Below, in pieces: positions 1 through 7,788 of a stretch of 29,943 bases of DNA. The first letter of the stretch is position 1. Each line of letters begins with the position of its first letter. Origin of the DNA: a virus; the IMG/VR virus record IMGVR_UViG_3300032304_000185, positions 1 to 29,943 of that record; one strand, written 5' to 3'. A program made the translations under genes and the position numbers. The notes under the pieces were generated by a model. It saw nothing but the letters and a program-made list of their open reading frames with translations. It was not told where the DNA came from and did not search any database.

Positions 1-1431
1 GATTCCCGCGTTGGTGAAGTTGGTCAGTAGGCTGGTGTTAGTGATTGCCGTTACCGGCGAGGTGGGTGGCGTGAAGGCTGAGGTATAGACTGCCGTTCCT
101 TTAACGATGCGAGCGTTTGAAATGTTTCCAGTAAAAGTAGCGTCACCATTAACTTGTGCGCCAATTCCAACTGCAACGCTACTAGCCATCAAAGACGACG
201 ACGAAGATGCTGTTCCAACAGAAACACCATTTGCGTACAGAGTAAATGTTGACCCGCTTCTAACTCCAGCCAAATGAAACCATGAATTCAATGGCAGCGC
301 CGAGCCATTTATTTGAAATATCCATGCGCTTCCGCTGCTTGAACAAGCAAAGTAAGGAATGTTTCCTGGTGCCAAGCCTAAAGTAAACGGACCAAAAGTT
401 GCATCAGACGCTCGTCTTGAAATTAAAAATCCATACCCGCTTGAAGCGGTAGTGTATCCCCACGCTTCAATTGTAAAATCGCCAGAGCCAAAATCAAATG
501 CGGCGTTACTAGGCGCAGTTAACCAATTGCCGGTTCCAGCAAAATATCCACTCCCCCCATACGCCGCAGTGGTGTACGAAGCAGCCGGTGAGAATGGCTG
601 GAATGCTTGGACCTTGGGAGTTCCGTTGGCCGTGATGGTGAAATTGTTGGTGCTGTTGTCTTTGAACCTGTTGCTTTGGCAGGTTAGCAGCGAAGTATTA
701 GTGATTGCGGTGAGCGGGGTTGTTGGTGGCGTAAATGCGCCTGTATAAACTGCGGTCCCTTTGACAATACGAGTATTAGATAAATAACCGTTTAGAATTT
801 CATCTCCGTTAGCGTGCGCGCCTATTCCTAATGAACTGGAGCTAGCTACTAACGAAGCAGAAGAAGTGGCCGTACCAACAGAAACTCCATTTACATACAA
901 AGTGAATGTGCTTCCACTCCTAACTCCAGCAAAATGTATCCAAGAATTTAATGCCAATCCTGCCGAACCAGTTATTTGAAATATCCACGAACTTCCGTTG
1001 CTGGAACAAGCAAAATAAGGAGTGTTTGAATTGGTCAACCCCATAGCGAAAGGACCGTAAACAGCCCCAGACGCTCTTCTTGAAATTAAAAATTGATACG
1101 CAGAAGTATATGCTGCAAAATAAACCCAAGTTTCAATTGTAAAATCGCCGGTTCCAAAATCAAACGCTGCATTACTAGGGGCCGTCAACCAATTTCCAGT
1201 ACCTCCTAAATAATTACTCCACTGCCCATCCGGCCAGTACGGAGTCACAGAACCCTGCGTTGGGGTGCCGTTGCGGGTGATGGTGAAGTTATTGGTGCTG
1301 GAATCTAAGAACGTATTGTTCTGCTGCCCGTTGGTGCTGGTTGTATTTAACAGCAACGGGACATAAGGAAATAACGGATCTGTTGCAGCAGCAGCAGCAG
1401 CAGCCCGCCCTGATTTAGATGCAGCAAACAT
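1..1431 (-). CDS. Tail fibre-like protein with tandem LamG-like domains (3' end cut by window)
   Basis: The frame is open from an ATG at 1431 to the window edge (477 codons, no stop), so the C-terminus lies outside. The start shares one base with the stop of the upstream gene (TAATG). After a short N-terminus with a run of seven alanines (CTG repeats near 1385-1405) there are two copies of a unit of about 222 residues, starting near residues 60 and 280. Each contains the signatures NWLTAPSNAAFDFG, GDFTIE.W, LISRRAS and RSGSTFTLYVNGVSVGTA, which are typical of the concanavalin A-like/LamG_3 jelly-roll fold. A third unit appears to begin at the edge (TAITNTSLLTNFTNAG). The family binds carbohydrate or other ligands, and in phages it occurs in fibres. 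It lies last in the portal-to-fibre cluster, so host-receptor binding is the likely role (inferred). No enzyme motif is visible. Confidence 0.8.
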   Translation of the reverse strand, partial: MFAASKSGRAAAAAAATDPLFPYVPLLLNTTSTNGQQNNTFLDSSTNNFTITRNGTPTQGSVTPYWPDGQWSNYLGGTGNWLTAPSNAAFDFGTGDFTIETWVYFAAYTSAYQFLISRRASGAVYGPFAMGLTNSNTPYFACSSNGSSWIFQITGSAGLALNSWIHFAGVRSGSTFTLYVNGVSVGTATSSASLVASSSSLGIGAHANGDEILNGYLSNTRIVKGTAVYTGAFTPPTTPLTAITNTSLLTCQSNRFKDNSTNNFTITANGTPKVQAFQPFSPAASYTTAAYGGSGYFAGTGNWLTAPSNAAFDFGSGDFTIEAWGYTTASSGYGFLISRRASDATFGPFTLGLAPGNIPYFACSSSGSAWIFQINGSALPLNSWFHLAGVRSGSTFTLYANGVSVGTASSSSSLMASSVAVGIGAQVNGDATFTGNISNARIVKGTAVYTSAFTPPTSPVTAITNTSLLTNFTNAGI

Positions 1432-2078
1432 TATGTGTAATTTTGTCCGATTGTTGTGCCGTACCAGCTAGTACCGTCAGAGAAGAAAGAATAAATATCC
1501 TTTTTGCTCGCCGTAGTCGTAATCGTCGGCGCAGTCGCTGCCGGCCAAGATACCGTAGACCAAGTAACCGTGCGGCTTCCAGTCCCGTCTTGAGACAAAA
1601 TAATAATAAACGACTTACCAGCCACCGCAGTTGGCATTGTAATCGTAGCATTACCCGTTAACGTTAGGTTCTGAACCGTACCATTGGCCAAACTTACCGT
1701 GATTGCTGTACTTGTGTTTGCAGAAAACAGCGTCTCAACGTAGTTGGTTACCGTTGGATTGGTCAGTGCTGGCGTATTGTTAAAAACCACTAGCCCAGAG
1801 CCTGTCTCATCGGTCATCGCTGAAATCAGATTGGCGCTTGATGGCGTACCTAAGAACGTAGCGACCCCAGTGCCTAGACCAGAAACACCCGTGGAAACAG
1901 GCAATCCCGTGCCGTTTGTCAACACAATAGCCGAAGGGGTTCCAAAATCCCCACCAGTAACAATTAGCGTTCCGGTTGTGTCCGGTAAAGTGACCACTGG
2001 CGTTCCAGCAGTTGCCGCAGCCTGTAAAGTCTGGGTGCCAGCCCCGCTTGCATTGCCTTGAAGTTTAATTGCACTCAT
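1431..2078 (-). CDS. Putative tail fibre / virion structural protein (215 aa)
   Basis: This is a Gly/Ala/Thr/Val-rich protein without Cys. It begins MSAIKLQGNASGAGT and contains the TLPDTTGTLI element that is frequent in phage fibre and collar proteins. The rest looks like repeated beta-strands ending in SFFSDGTSWYGTTIG, a motif I associate with small phage fibre modules. It follows the 122-aa gene directly and shares its stop with the start of the LamG fibre gene, so the three genes are probably co-translated. A role in tail or fibre assembly is inferred from context and composition. No receptor-binding or enzymatic residues can be named. Confidence 0.6.
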   Translation of the reverse strand: MSAIKLQGNASGAGTQTLQAAATAGTPVVTLPDTTGTLIVTGGDFGTPSAIVLTNGTGLPVSTGVSGLGTGVATFLGTPSSANLISAMTDETGSGLVVFNNTPALTNPTVTNYVETLFSANTSTAITVSLANGTVQNLTLTGNATITMPTAVAGKSFIIILSQDGTGSRTVTWSTVSWPAATAPTITTTASKKDIYSFFSDGTSWYGTTIGQNYT

Positions 2079-2447
2079 TTAGGTATTCCAAATTGCCCAA
2101 ACTTGACCAGTCGGGACAGTGACTGCATATCCTGCGGCAACTGTTACTGGGCTAACACTAAACCCGTTTGTGTTGTTGGTGAGCGTGTAGTTCTGACTGA
2201 TAACAATCTGAGACTCAAGAATGGGACCGCCACCACCACCACCGCCAGAAGAATTGATCGTCTGATTAGGCCAAGTTCCAGTAATAGTGACGTTCGTGCC
2301 GGCAACCAACGAAGGCGCTGCCGTTCCGGTGCCGCCGTTTACTACGTCTAAAACACCAGTAAACGAGTGTGTGGCGTTCCACGCAGTCGCGCCGCTGGCG
2401 CTAAACGACCCGTCTGCTGGCGTAGTGTGGTTTACCGAAATTGTCAT
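2079..2447 (-). CDS. Putative small virion/fibre protein with glycine hinge (122 aa)
   Basis: The N-terminus MTISVNHTTPADGSF and the segment GVLDVVNGGTGTAAPSLVAG resemble phage fibre and baseplate-type proteins, in which the element VNGGTG recurs. A run of seven glycines near residues 70-76 separates two beta-rich halves. The start overlaps the end of the upstream 120-aa gene by four bases. The gene sits between the portal-linked gene and the 215-aa fibre protein, so a structural role is likely. The exact function is unknown. Confidence 0.55.
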   Translation of the reverse strand: MTISVNHTTPADGSFSASGATAWNATHSFTGVLDVVNGGTGTAAPSLVAGTNVTITGTWPNQTINSSGGGGGGGPILESQIVISQNYTLTNNTNGFSVSPVTVAAGYAVTVPTGQVWAIWNT

Positions 2448-2806
2448 GCTAAGAACCTTAGACGGTACAAAGCACGCAGATAAATTTCTATAATGTTATC
2501 AATCAATTGCTGCAAAGACATATCCGTCTTGTCAACAATTTCGTACCTGCAAGCCTCAATTTCTTTCAACTGCTCTTCCAAGAATTCAACAATATTAGTC
2601 GTTTTTTTGGCTGTCATCAGCGTAATTGGCCCAATCAGCCCGTGCCGACCCTGGTACGCTTCGGCAAAATCATCTGCCGCTTCAACAATTAGTTCATAAA
2701 AATGACCAAGCGCCTTGTGCTTGCTGTAGCTGCGCGTGTTGAGATGTACACTATGCGCTACATCTCGCGCCAAGAACAGAAGCCCTACAAAATCCGCGCA
2801 CTTCAT
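2444..2806 (-). CDS. Ferritin/Dps-like small phage protein (DUF5856-type, tentative)
   Basis: This 120-aa, mostly helical protein begins MKCADFVGLLFLARDVAHSV and contains a stretch around HLNTRSYSKHKALGHFYE and VEAADDFAEAYQGRHGLIG. The pattern of an early His-containing helix, then H..LG.FY..I...AD..AE.YQG, is one I recognise from short phage proteins related to the ferritin/Dps fold. Those are often annotated DUF5856, from memory and not searched. The His, Glu and Asp residues could form a metal or ferroxidase-like site, but I cannot confirm the ligand geometry. It overlaps the portal stop by four bases, placing it in the packaging/structural operon. A helical virion or DNA-protective protein is an inference. 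Confidence 0.5.
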   Translation of the reverse strand: MKCADFVGLLFLARDVAHSVHLNTRSYSKHKALGHFYELIVEAADDFAEAYQGRHGLIGPITLMTAKKTTNIVEFLEEQLKEIEACRYEIVDKTDMSLQQLIDNIIEIYLRALYRLRFLA

Positions 2807-4974
2807 TGCATCATCCCTTCAGAAGGCATCATTTCCATCGGCATGGATTCCTCACGCATCTCTGGCATTTGATTCATAAGGTTCTGCGACTCCATAGCCG
2901 CAGCGACTACGCCCATCGCAATGTCTTGGATTTGCTCTTCGGTCATACCCGCCTGAACAGCACTAATGCGCTGCGTCTCAGCCTGATACGCCTTAATCTG
3001 CGCCTCAAAGTCTTTGCGCTCCATGTCCTGCGCTTCCATCGACTTGCCGACATTTTGCAACATCTGGTGCATTTGATCCAACTCTGCCGCCATAGCCTGC
3101 ATCTGCTGGTTAGCAGCTTGCAACTCTGGATTATCCTCGGCATCACCCATGAGCTTAGGATCAATCGTCTTGGCAAACCGCTTTGCCATTTCTTGAGCAC
3201 CAGGCCAATCCATGTTTTTAACAAACAAGTCGCCAGCCACGGTCCAAAGCTGTGGATTACCTTGCAGTAGCTGCGCCATTGCCTCAAGTGCCTCTTGGCG
3301 CTTGGTGGCATACCCCGGACCAGTCGCAACCACTACGTCGTACTTGCCAACAGACGGGTTGTAGATCTTGTCAATCACAATCCCTTCTTGGTTCTGGATC
3401 TTGCGCACCGGCTCGGCCTGAGTCGGGTCAATCTTGACCATCTTCGTCTCGCCATCAATCCCAATAATGCGGGCGATGCGCTGCGTGTCGTAAATCTTGG
3501 GGATCATGTCCACCAACTGCCGACCAACGTACCGTACAGCCCGTGCTAGGTTGTCTTGGTAATGGTAAGTGCCAACGTCACCCTCACGCTGGCGAGCAAG
3601 GATTGCCCTGCCGGAACGCTCGTTAGATGTCATCCCCAAAGAGGCGTTGTACTGCCCCGTTGCAGACTTAATGTCTTCCGAAGCACCAACTTTGGCTTGC
3701 AACAACCCAGATGACGCCATTGGCGGCTGCGCCCGTTGGGGCAGCGGCAATATTGCGCCCTGACCGTCCGTTACATCCGGGTTGACCTCCAAATACGGCC
3801 AGTTATTTGTGTTAGCGGTCTTCCACTGGGTTTCATACCCCTCAAACTGGCCGCCATAACCGATAAATGGTGCCTTTGGAGCCAGCGCAAGCATCTCTGC
3901 CTCTTGGCTAGTCCAATAGTTGTACATCCGTTGGGCATCTTTTGCGTTACGCACTAGCCCACTGATATAAATGCGACCCTCAACCTCGTATTCGTTACCA
4001 ATCACCCGCACAACAGGGATACAACTACCGGCCCATTCTTGCTTTTCAAGGATTTCGTAGCCGTTAATCTTTGTCCAGCAAATCTTCTTGCGATCCGCTT
4101 GGCGTGACTTCTTCGGCTTACCGTAAACCGCCCGCAACTCTTTGTCTTCCGGCGTTCCTTGGAATGCAGTCACGTTGCCGGGGTACAAATTCAACGTCTG
4201 CGTGTCGTATTCGCAATAAAAATACTCAGCAATCCGGATTGTGTCTGTATTTAGCCACTGACTCAGGTTCTGATCCCCTACACCCAACGTCTCAAGCGTA
4301 GACAAGGGCGATGCGTTAGGGAACAGCCGTGCGTATTCGGCTTTAGACAAATCTTCCGTTATAAAACACCACTCGGCATCACTGCCGCAGGGGTCCTGAA
4401 TCAGCGGATCCATGTAGACCGAGAAGCTATTGCGAACCCGCGCAATCTTGATGTCTTGGTCAAAAGTATCGTCGTCGCAATACTCGGTCAGAATCCGAAT
4501 ATAACCCTCGCCATACGCAACCTGGTTCTCACAAGCAGTGTCGTAGGCCACATCGGCATCCGAGATGTACTCGATATGCCGAATCATGCCGTTGAAAATC
4601 TCGGCGACCTCAACGTCCGCGTTGTCATCTACCGGAATGACCTTGACGCTAGGCCGGTTCTGGCGCTGATCATTAGTAATCTGATGTACGTGCTGCGGTA
4701 GTTTGTTAATCGTCAGGCATGGCCGCGCATTAATCGTCTGTCCCTGCACCGCACCACGAGTCGCCAACACATCGGCGGGCCATTGCCACTGGTTATCAGG
4801 GCTACCTGCGTAGAAACGCAGGTCGTCTAGCTCATCCTCTCGACTTTCCGAGTACGCCGAGATAGCCATCGACAGGCGATCCCGCGCCGTTGACAGCACA
4901 TCCGAATCGCTCTTAAGTGGCTTACCACCCAGCGCGACGTTGCCAACAGCGTTAATACCAGTGTAGTCAGCCAT
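2803..4974 (-). CDS. Portal protein, P22 gp1-like
   Basis: The protein has 723 residues, the size of P22-type portals. It forms the dodecameric channel at the capsid vertex through which DNA is packaged and ejected. Recognisable features are an N-terminal segment RLSMAISAYSESREDELDD...YAGSPDNQWQW, then TINKLPQHVHQITNDQRQNRP and the central barrel and wing regions. There is a long C-terminal coiled-coil/Gln-Met-rich tail, matching the barrel extension of P22 portal. The ATG at 4974 is preferred: it follows GGAAG at about six bases and shares one base with the preceding stop (TGATG). A GTG two codons earlier is possible. It is downstream of terL and three small genes, the usual terminase-portal order. 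Confidence 0.93.
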   Translation of the reverse strand: MADYTGINAVGNVALGGKPLKSDSDVLSTARDRLSMAISAYSESREDELDDLRFYAGSPDNQWQWPADVLATRGAVQGQTINARPCLTINKLPQHVHQITNDQRQNRPSVKVIPVDDNADVEVAEIFNGMIRHIEYISDADVAYDTACENQVAYGEGYIRILTEYCDDDTFDQDIKIARVRNSFSVYMDPLIQDPCGSDAEWCFITEDLSKAEYARLFPNASPLSTLETLGVGDQNLSQWLNTDTIRIAEYFYCEYDTQTLNLYPGNVTAFQGTPEDKELRAVYGKPKKSRQADRKKICWTKINGYEILEKQEWAGSCIPVVRVIGNEYEVEGRIYISGLVRNAKDAQRMYNYWTSQEAEMLALAPKAPFIGYGGQFEGYETQWKTANTNNWPYLEVNPDVTDGQGAILPLPQRAQPPMASSGLLQAKVGASEDIKSATGQYNASLGMTSNERSGRAILARQREGDVGTYHYQDNLARAVRYVGRQLVDMIPKIYDTQRIARIIGIDGETKMVKIDPTQAEPVRKIQNQEGIVIDKIYNPSVGKYDVVVATGPGYATKRQEALEAMAQLLQGNPQLWTVAGDLFVKNMDWPGAQEMAKRFAKTIDPKLMGDAEDNPELQAANQQMQAMAAELDQMHQMLQNVGKSMEAQDMERKDFEAQIKAYQAETQRISAVQAGMTEEQIQDIAMGVVAAAMESQNLMNQMPEMREESMPMEMMPSEGMMQ

Positions 4975-5231
4975 CAACACTTCCAGCGTTTAAGTGACGC
5001 CTTAGCCCGCTCTGCATCGCCTTTGGCGTGGGCTACAACCCCTTCCATTCTAGCGCAAAAGCTAGACTTCCTACCCTTATCGGCTTCCGTCTTGGGGTTT
5101 GGCGCTGGTGCTTTCAAATTACTACCAGTCTCACGATTGTACTTCTCACGCCCCTTCTCGGTCAGGCCAGCGCCCTTGCTAACCGGCAACTTCTCACCAC
5201 GCCCAACCGATAACGATACGCCTTTCTTCAC
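4974..5231 (-). CDS. Small basic protein (85 aa) between terL and portal
   Basis: This Lys/Arg/Gly-rich protein begins MKKGVSLSVGRGEKLPVSKG, contains GLTEKGREKYNRETGSNLKA and ends SFCARMEG...LKRWKC with two cysteines. I recognise the pattern from many phages, where it is an uncharacterised basic protein next to terL or portal (possibly the DUF6321-type group, from memory). The GTG start overlaps the stop of the 50-aa gene (GTGA), and the gene ends one base into the portal ATG. Nucleic acid binding is plausible from its charge but not shown. Confidence 0.7.
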   Translation of the reverse strand: MKKGVSLSVGRGEKLPVSKGAGLTEKGREKYNRETGSNLKAPAPNPKTEADKGRKSSFCARMEGVVAHAKGDAERAKASLKRWKC

Positions 5232-5380
5232 TTTTTCTTCGCCGTCTTTGCAGACTCTTTAAAGTCTTTAGCGGTTGGCGCAGCTTTACTGCCAACCTTG
5301 TTCATCTTCTCGCCAGAACCAGCTTTGATACGTTCCTGTTTGGCATGAATATTGGCGTATAGCCCAGGCTTCTTACTCAT
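5228..5380 (-). CDS. Small basic protein (50 aa)
   Basis: This 50-residue frame begins MSKKPGLYANIHAKQERIKA, continues GSGEKMNKVGSKAAPTAKDF and ends in a lysine run. The GLYANIHAK..RI..GSGEKM pattern is one I know from uncharacterised phage proteins next to portal and terminase genes. Its ATG overlaps the upstream stop as ATGA, and its TGA overlaps the GTG start of the 85-aa gene. That overlap supports real translation in the operon. A single-stranded or packaged-DNA binding role is only a guess from the charge. Confidence 0.65.
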   Translation of the reverse strand: MSKKPGLYANIHAKQERIKAGSGEKMNKVGSKAAPTAKDFKESAKTAKKK

Positions 5381-5505
5381 TTCTTTGCCGCCGCTCGTTT
5401 GGTTGCGTATGCAATTGCAACTGCTTGTTTGACCGGCTTACCGGCTTTAACTTCAGTCTTGATGTTTTCTTTGAACGCTTTGGGGGAAGCAGATTTTTTA
5501 AGCAT
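5377..5505 (-). CDS. Small basic protein (42 aa)
   Basis: This 42-residue frame starts three bases after the terL stop. It reads MLKKSASPKAFKENIKTEVK followed by AGKPVKQAVAIAYATKRAAA. The AFK.N...E..AGKP.KQA.AIAY..KR pattern is frequent as a tiny conserved phage protein. The ATGA overlap with the next gene and the conserved motif argue that it is genuine. Function unknown. Confidence 0.65.
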   Translation of the reverse strand: MLKKSASPKAFKENIKTEVKAGKPVKQAVAIAYATKRAAAKK

Positions 5506-5508
5506 TGT

Positions 5509-7032
5509 TTACGCACCCATCCAAGATCCAGACATTGTAGACCCACTAGACCTTAAGGTTTTAGGTGGCTCTTTGTATTCTCGATGCGCTACAGGGTAAG
5601 CAAAGGTCACCGCCAGCGCGTCGGCTGCGTCAGGTGATGCCAATCCTCTAGACTTCATTTCTTTCTTGCCTTCCAGAAAGATCGTACCCGCCGAGTTGGG
5701 CTTTTTCATCGGGCCAACCAGATCGGCCTTTAACTGCCGATCCTTTGGAATGCTCGCAGACCTTAACCAGTCCCGCATCGCACCCCACATCTCAGCCCGC
5801 TTATTACCCCACATCACCGGGTTTTTAGCCTTCCAGCCAAAATTGACCCCTCGCACCTTATACCTCTGTTCAACCAATCGGTCAAGTATTCCATACCCCA
5901 AACCACCCTCGTCAATGACCGTCAGCGTGGGCTTGTACTCCTCAATCGCGTCAATAACATTCCCAACGGTGGTCATCGTATCGTCGCCCCTAAACCGCTT
6001 AATCGCAACAATGTCGCGTCCCTGCCTCACCACAATCACCGTTGAATCCAAACCTCCTCGCGCCGGATCAACCCCAATAACAATCGGCGCGGTCTGATCC
6101 TTATATTTTTCTCGCTCCATCGCATCGTCGACCAAACTTGGCCCAATAAATTGGTCATCCCCACTAGCCGGAAACTCTCCGTACACCTCCACCCGCGCTT
6201 GAGGTGAATCCTCCCCATACTCGGCGATGATCTGCTCATAAGTATTCTTGTCCGTCCCCTCAACCTCCCTGGCATCAATCTGCCGGCCCTTCCAAAAATC
6301 CCGCTTGCCATGAAATGTCTCAAAGAAATACCCACTGTTTCTCCTTGGGTTACTAAACGCAAACCAATACCTGTCTAAAATATTCTCAGTAAAGAACCCC
6401 GCACCCACCGCCCATATCGGGTCCGGTATCCCGCTTGCCTCGTCAAAGATCAACATCATTCCGTCGTGATTGTGCACCCCGGCATACGCATCCGGGTTTT
6501 CCTCTGACCACAACTTGCCCTCTGCTGCCCAGTAGCGCGTACCTTTCTTCAAATCCCGCTCAACCAGCTCCGTCAACCACGCCGCCGGCACGATCTTGGT
6601 CGCACTAATCTCCCACCAGTAGCTGTTGATAATCATCGCTTGCCACTTGGTCAACTCACCCCAGGTCACCGAGCGCAGCTGGCTCTCGCTGTTCGCACTA
6701 ACAATCACCGTAGAACCAATCCTAGTGGTCAGCATCCACAATATCAGCCAACTCACCAGCGCAGACTTGCCAATACCACGCCCGCTCGAGACCGCCTCGC
6801 GCAGCGTCTGCATATCAACCTGGCCTTGGTTGTCCTTAATGTGCTTGGCAATGTCCCTCAAAATCTCCCTCTGCCACTTCCTCGGGCCGCTGAACTTAGC
6901 CAACGGCGTGTTCGCCTGACCCCACGGGAACGCAAACAACACAAACGCCTCCGGGTTGTCCGCAACCGCCGGCGACCATAACTTGGTCATCAAGATCTGT
7001 TCGTCTTCGGCGCTATAACGAGTTTTTTGCAT
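5509..7032 (-). CDS. terL: Terminase large subunit (ATPase/nuclease)
   Basis: This 507-aa packaging motor subunit translocates DNA into the procapsid and cuts concatemers. The N-terminal ATPase has a Walker A SGRGIGKS at residues 83-90 and a Walker B MLIFDEA at 193-199, with a catalytic Glu. The C-terminal RNase H-like nuclease has acidic residues in GVDPARGG (D322), TVIDEGG (D374) and ASPDAADALA (D468/D471). It acts with TerS (upstream gene) and portal (downstream). No Shine-Dalgarno sequence precedes the ATG at 7032. Instead there is an A/T-rich tract with two T runs on the coding strand, so translation may depend on the unstructured leader. Confidence 0.95.
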   Translation of the reverse strand: MQKTRYSAEDEQILMTKLWSPAVADNPEAFVLFAFPWGQANTPLAKFSGPRKWQREILRDIAKHIKDNQGQVDMQTLREAVSSGRGIGKSALVSWLILWMLTTRIGSTVIVSANSESQLRSVTWGELTKWQAMIINSYWWEISATKIVPAAWLTELVERDLKKGTRYWAAEGKLWSEENPDAYAGVHNHDGMMLIFDEASGIPDPIWAVGAGFFTENILDRYWFAFSNPRRNSGYFFETFHGKRDFWKGRQIDAREVEGTDKNTYEQIIAEYGEDSPQARVEVYGEFPASGDDQFIGPSLVDDAMEREKYKDQTAPIVIGVDPARGGLDSTVIVVRQGRDIVAIKRFRGDDTMTTVGNVIDAIEEYKPTLTVIDEGGLGYGILDRLVEQRYKVRGVNFGWKAKNPVMWGNKRAEMWGAMRDWLRSASIPKDRQLKADLVGPMKKPNSAGTIFLEGKKEMKSRGLASPDAADALAVTFAYPVAHREYKEPPKTLRSSGSTMSGSWMGA

Positions 7033-7184
7033 TTTTCAAAAAATAAAAAAAATTCTTGTGGGGCCACCGTTACCGTGACCGGTCGCCCGCCGGCCCTACC
7101 CGCCCCCCTCGGTCCTACGGGAAAACCCTCGGTCGGACCGTCCGGACCCGATGTGGTAGCCGTAGGGGGAATCGAATCGGTGGT
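7033..7184 (-). other. GC-rich terS-terL spacer with inverted repeats, T tract and tRNA-3'-like segment
   Basis: This spacer has no convincing gene. It is very GC-rich at about 7075-7150, with the element CCCTCGGTC twice and short palindromes (CGGTCGGACCG, GTCCGGAC). On the minus strand a G-U-containing stem GGTCAC/GTGGCC near 7055-7073 is followed by T8AT6 just before terL. This resembles an attenuator or weak terminator. At 7154-7176 the minus strand carries a segment spaced exactly like a tRNA T-loop to CCA end. A packaging or regulatory site is possible. Confidence 0.4.
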
Positions 7185-7757
7185 CTAACCCGTTGATTTC
7201 ATTGCATTTTCGTCTCCGCGGTCGGCGATGTTACCCCCATTGTTACCCCCAACGTACTCGACCGTAACAGGCGTAACCGCATCCGTAACAAGCGTAACAG
7301 GCTCTGTTACGGTCAGTAACGGCGTGTCCATCTCCACGATCTCGGCCTCGATCAAGCGTGCTTGCGCCTGGGCGAGCGCGTCGGTGATGGAGATGTTGCC
7401 GCTCACCTCGATCTGGCGCGGTGCTTCGGTCCAGCGCATTTGCGTCTTAGTCCACCAGATGAGCGACGCCACGTCGCCGGCCATAGCCTTCTGATAGAGC
7501 GTCTGCCCGATGCCAGCACTAGCTTTAGCCCTGCCGCGCTCAAGCTCGGTCATAAAGTACTTGCGCAGCGTGGTGGTGTTTATGCCATCGCCAATGAGCG
7601 GGGCGATGTGATGCTCGGCGACGCCCCAGTTCGCCAGCTTCTCAACCATCTCTCGATCTTTGTCACTCGGCACAAACTCAGGTCGACCCGATCCCGGTTG
7701 CGGCCCTCCTCGCTTCTTCTTTTCTTGAACTGATTTTCCTTTTTCCGTCATTTCCAC
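7185..7757 (-). CDS. terS: Terminase small subunit (DNA recognition)
   Basis: This 190-aa protein sits directly upstream of terL. After a basic N-terminus (KKKRGGPQPGSGRPEF) there is a helix-turn-helix-like segment at about residues 32-75. It is followed by ELERGRAKASAGIGQTLYQK and MAGDVASLIWWTKTQMRW, a signature I know from phage small terminase or packaging proteins. TerS rings bind the pac/cos site and stimulate TerL. The acidic/Thr-Val-rich tail (VTEPVTLVTDAVTPVTVEYV) is encoded by a cluster of CGTAAC hexamers. The start is the GTG at 7757, five bases after GAGGGG; an ATG two codons later has worse spacing. Confidence 0.8.
   Translation of the reverse strand: MEMTEKGKSVQEKKKRGGPQPGSGRPEFVPSDKDREMVEKLANWGVAEHHIAPLIGDGINTTTLRKYFMTELERGRAKASAGIGQTLYQKAMAGDVASLIWWTKTQMRWTEAPRQIEVSGNISITDALAQAQARLIEAEIVEMDTPLLTVTEPVTLVTDAVTPVTVEYVGGNNGGNIADRGDENAMKSTG
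7263..7311. repeat. GTTACG/CGTAAC hexamer cluster inside the terS 3' end
   Basis: CGTAAC starts at 7263, 7272, 7284 and 7293 (steps of 9, 12 and 9), and GTTACG at 7306. The same hexamer dominates the spacer upstream of terS. Here it also encodes the Val-Thr repeats of the TerS tail, so selection could act at DNA or protein level. Confidence 0.7.
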
Positions 7758-7788
7758 ATTTTCCCCTCAAGGTGAAACCTTCACGTAC

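Noticed and set aside
359-748. Plus-strand frame opposite the LamG fibre gene
   Set aside because: The minus frame carries clear LamG repeats and continues off the edge; the plus frame is a shadow.
1415-1661. Arg-rich frames on both strands around 1415-1661
   Set aside because: They are shadows of the 215-aa fibre gene's 3' end and of the CTG-repeat region, with no plausible start or context.
2806-3270. Plus-strand frame opposite the portal gene (154 aa)
   Set aside because: It is His/Leu/Arg-rich without domain signatures, a shadow of the strongly supported portal gene.
7154-7240. Complete tRNA gene in the terS-terL region
   Set aside because: Only the T-loop to CCA end fits. The 5' T-stem does not pair with CCCCC and no anticodon or acceptor 5' arm is visible.
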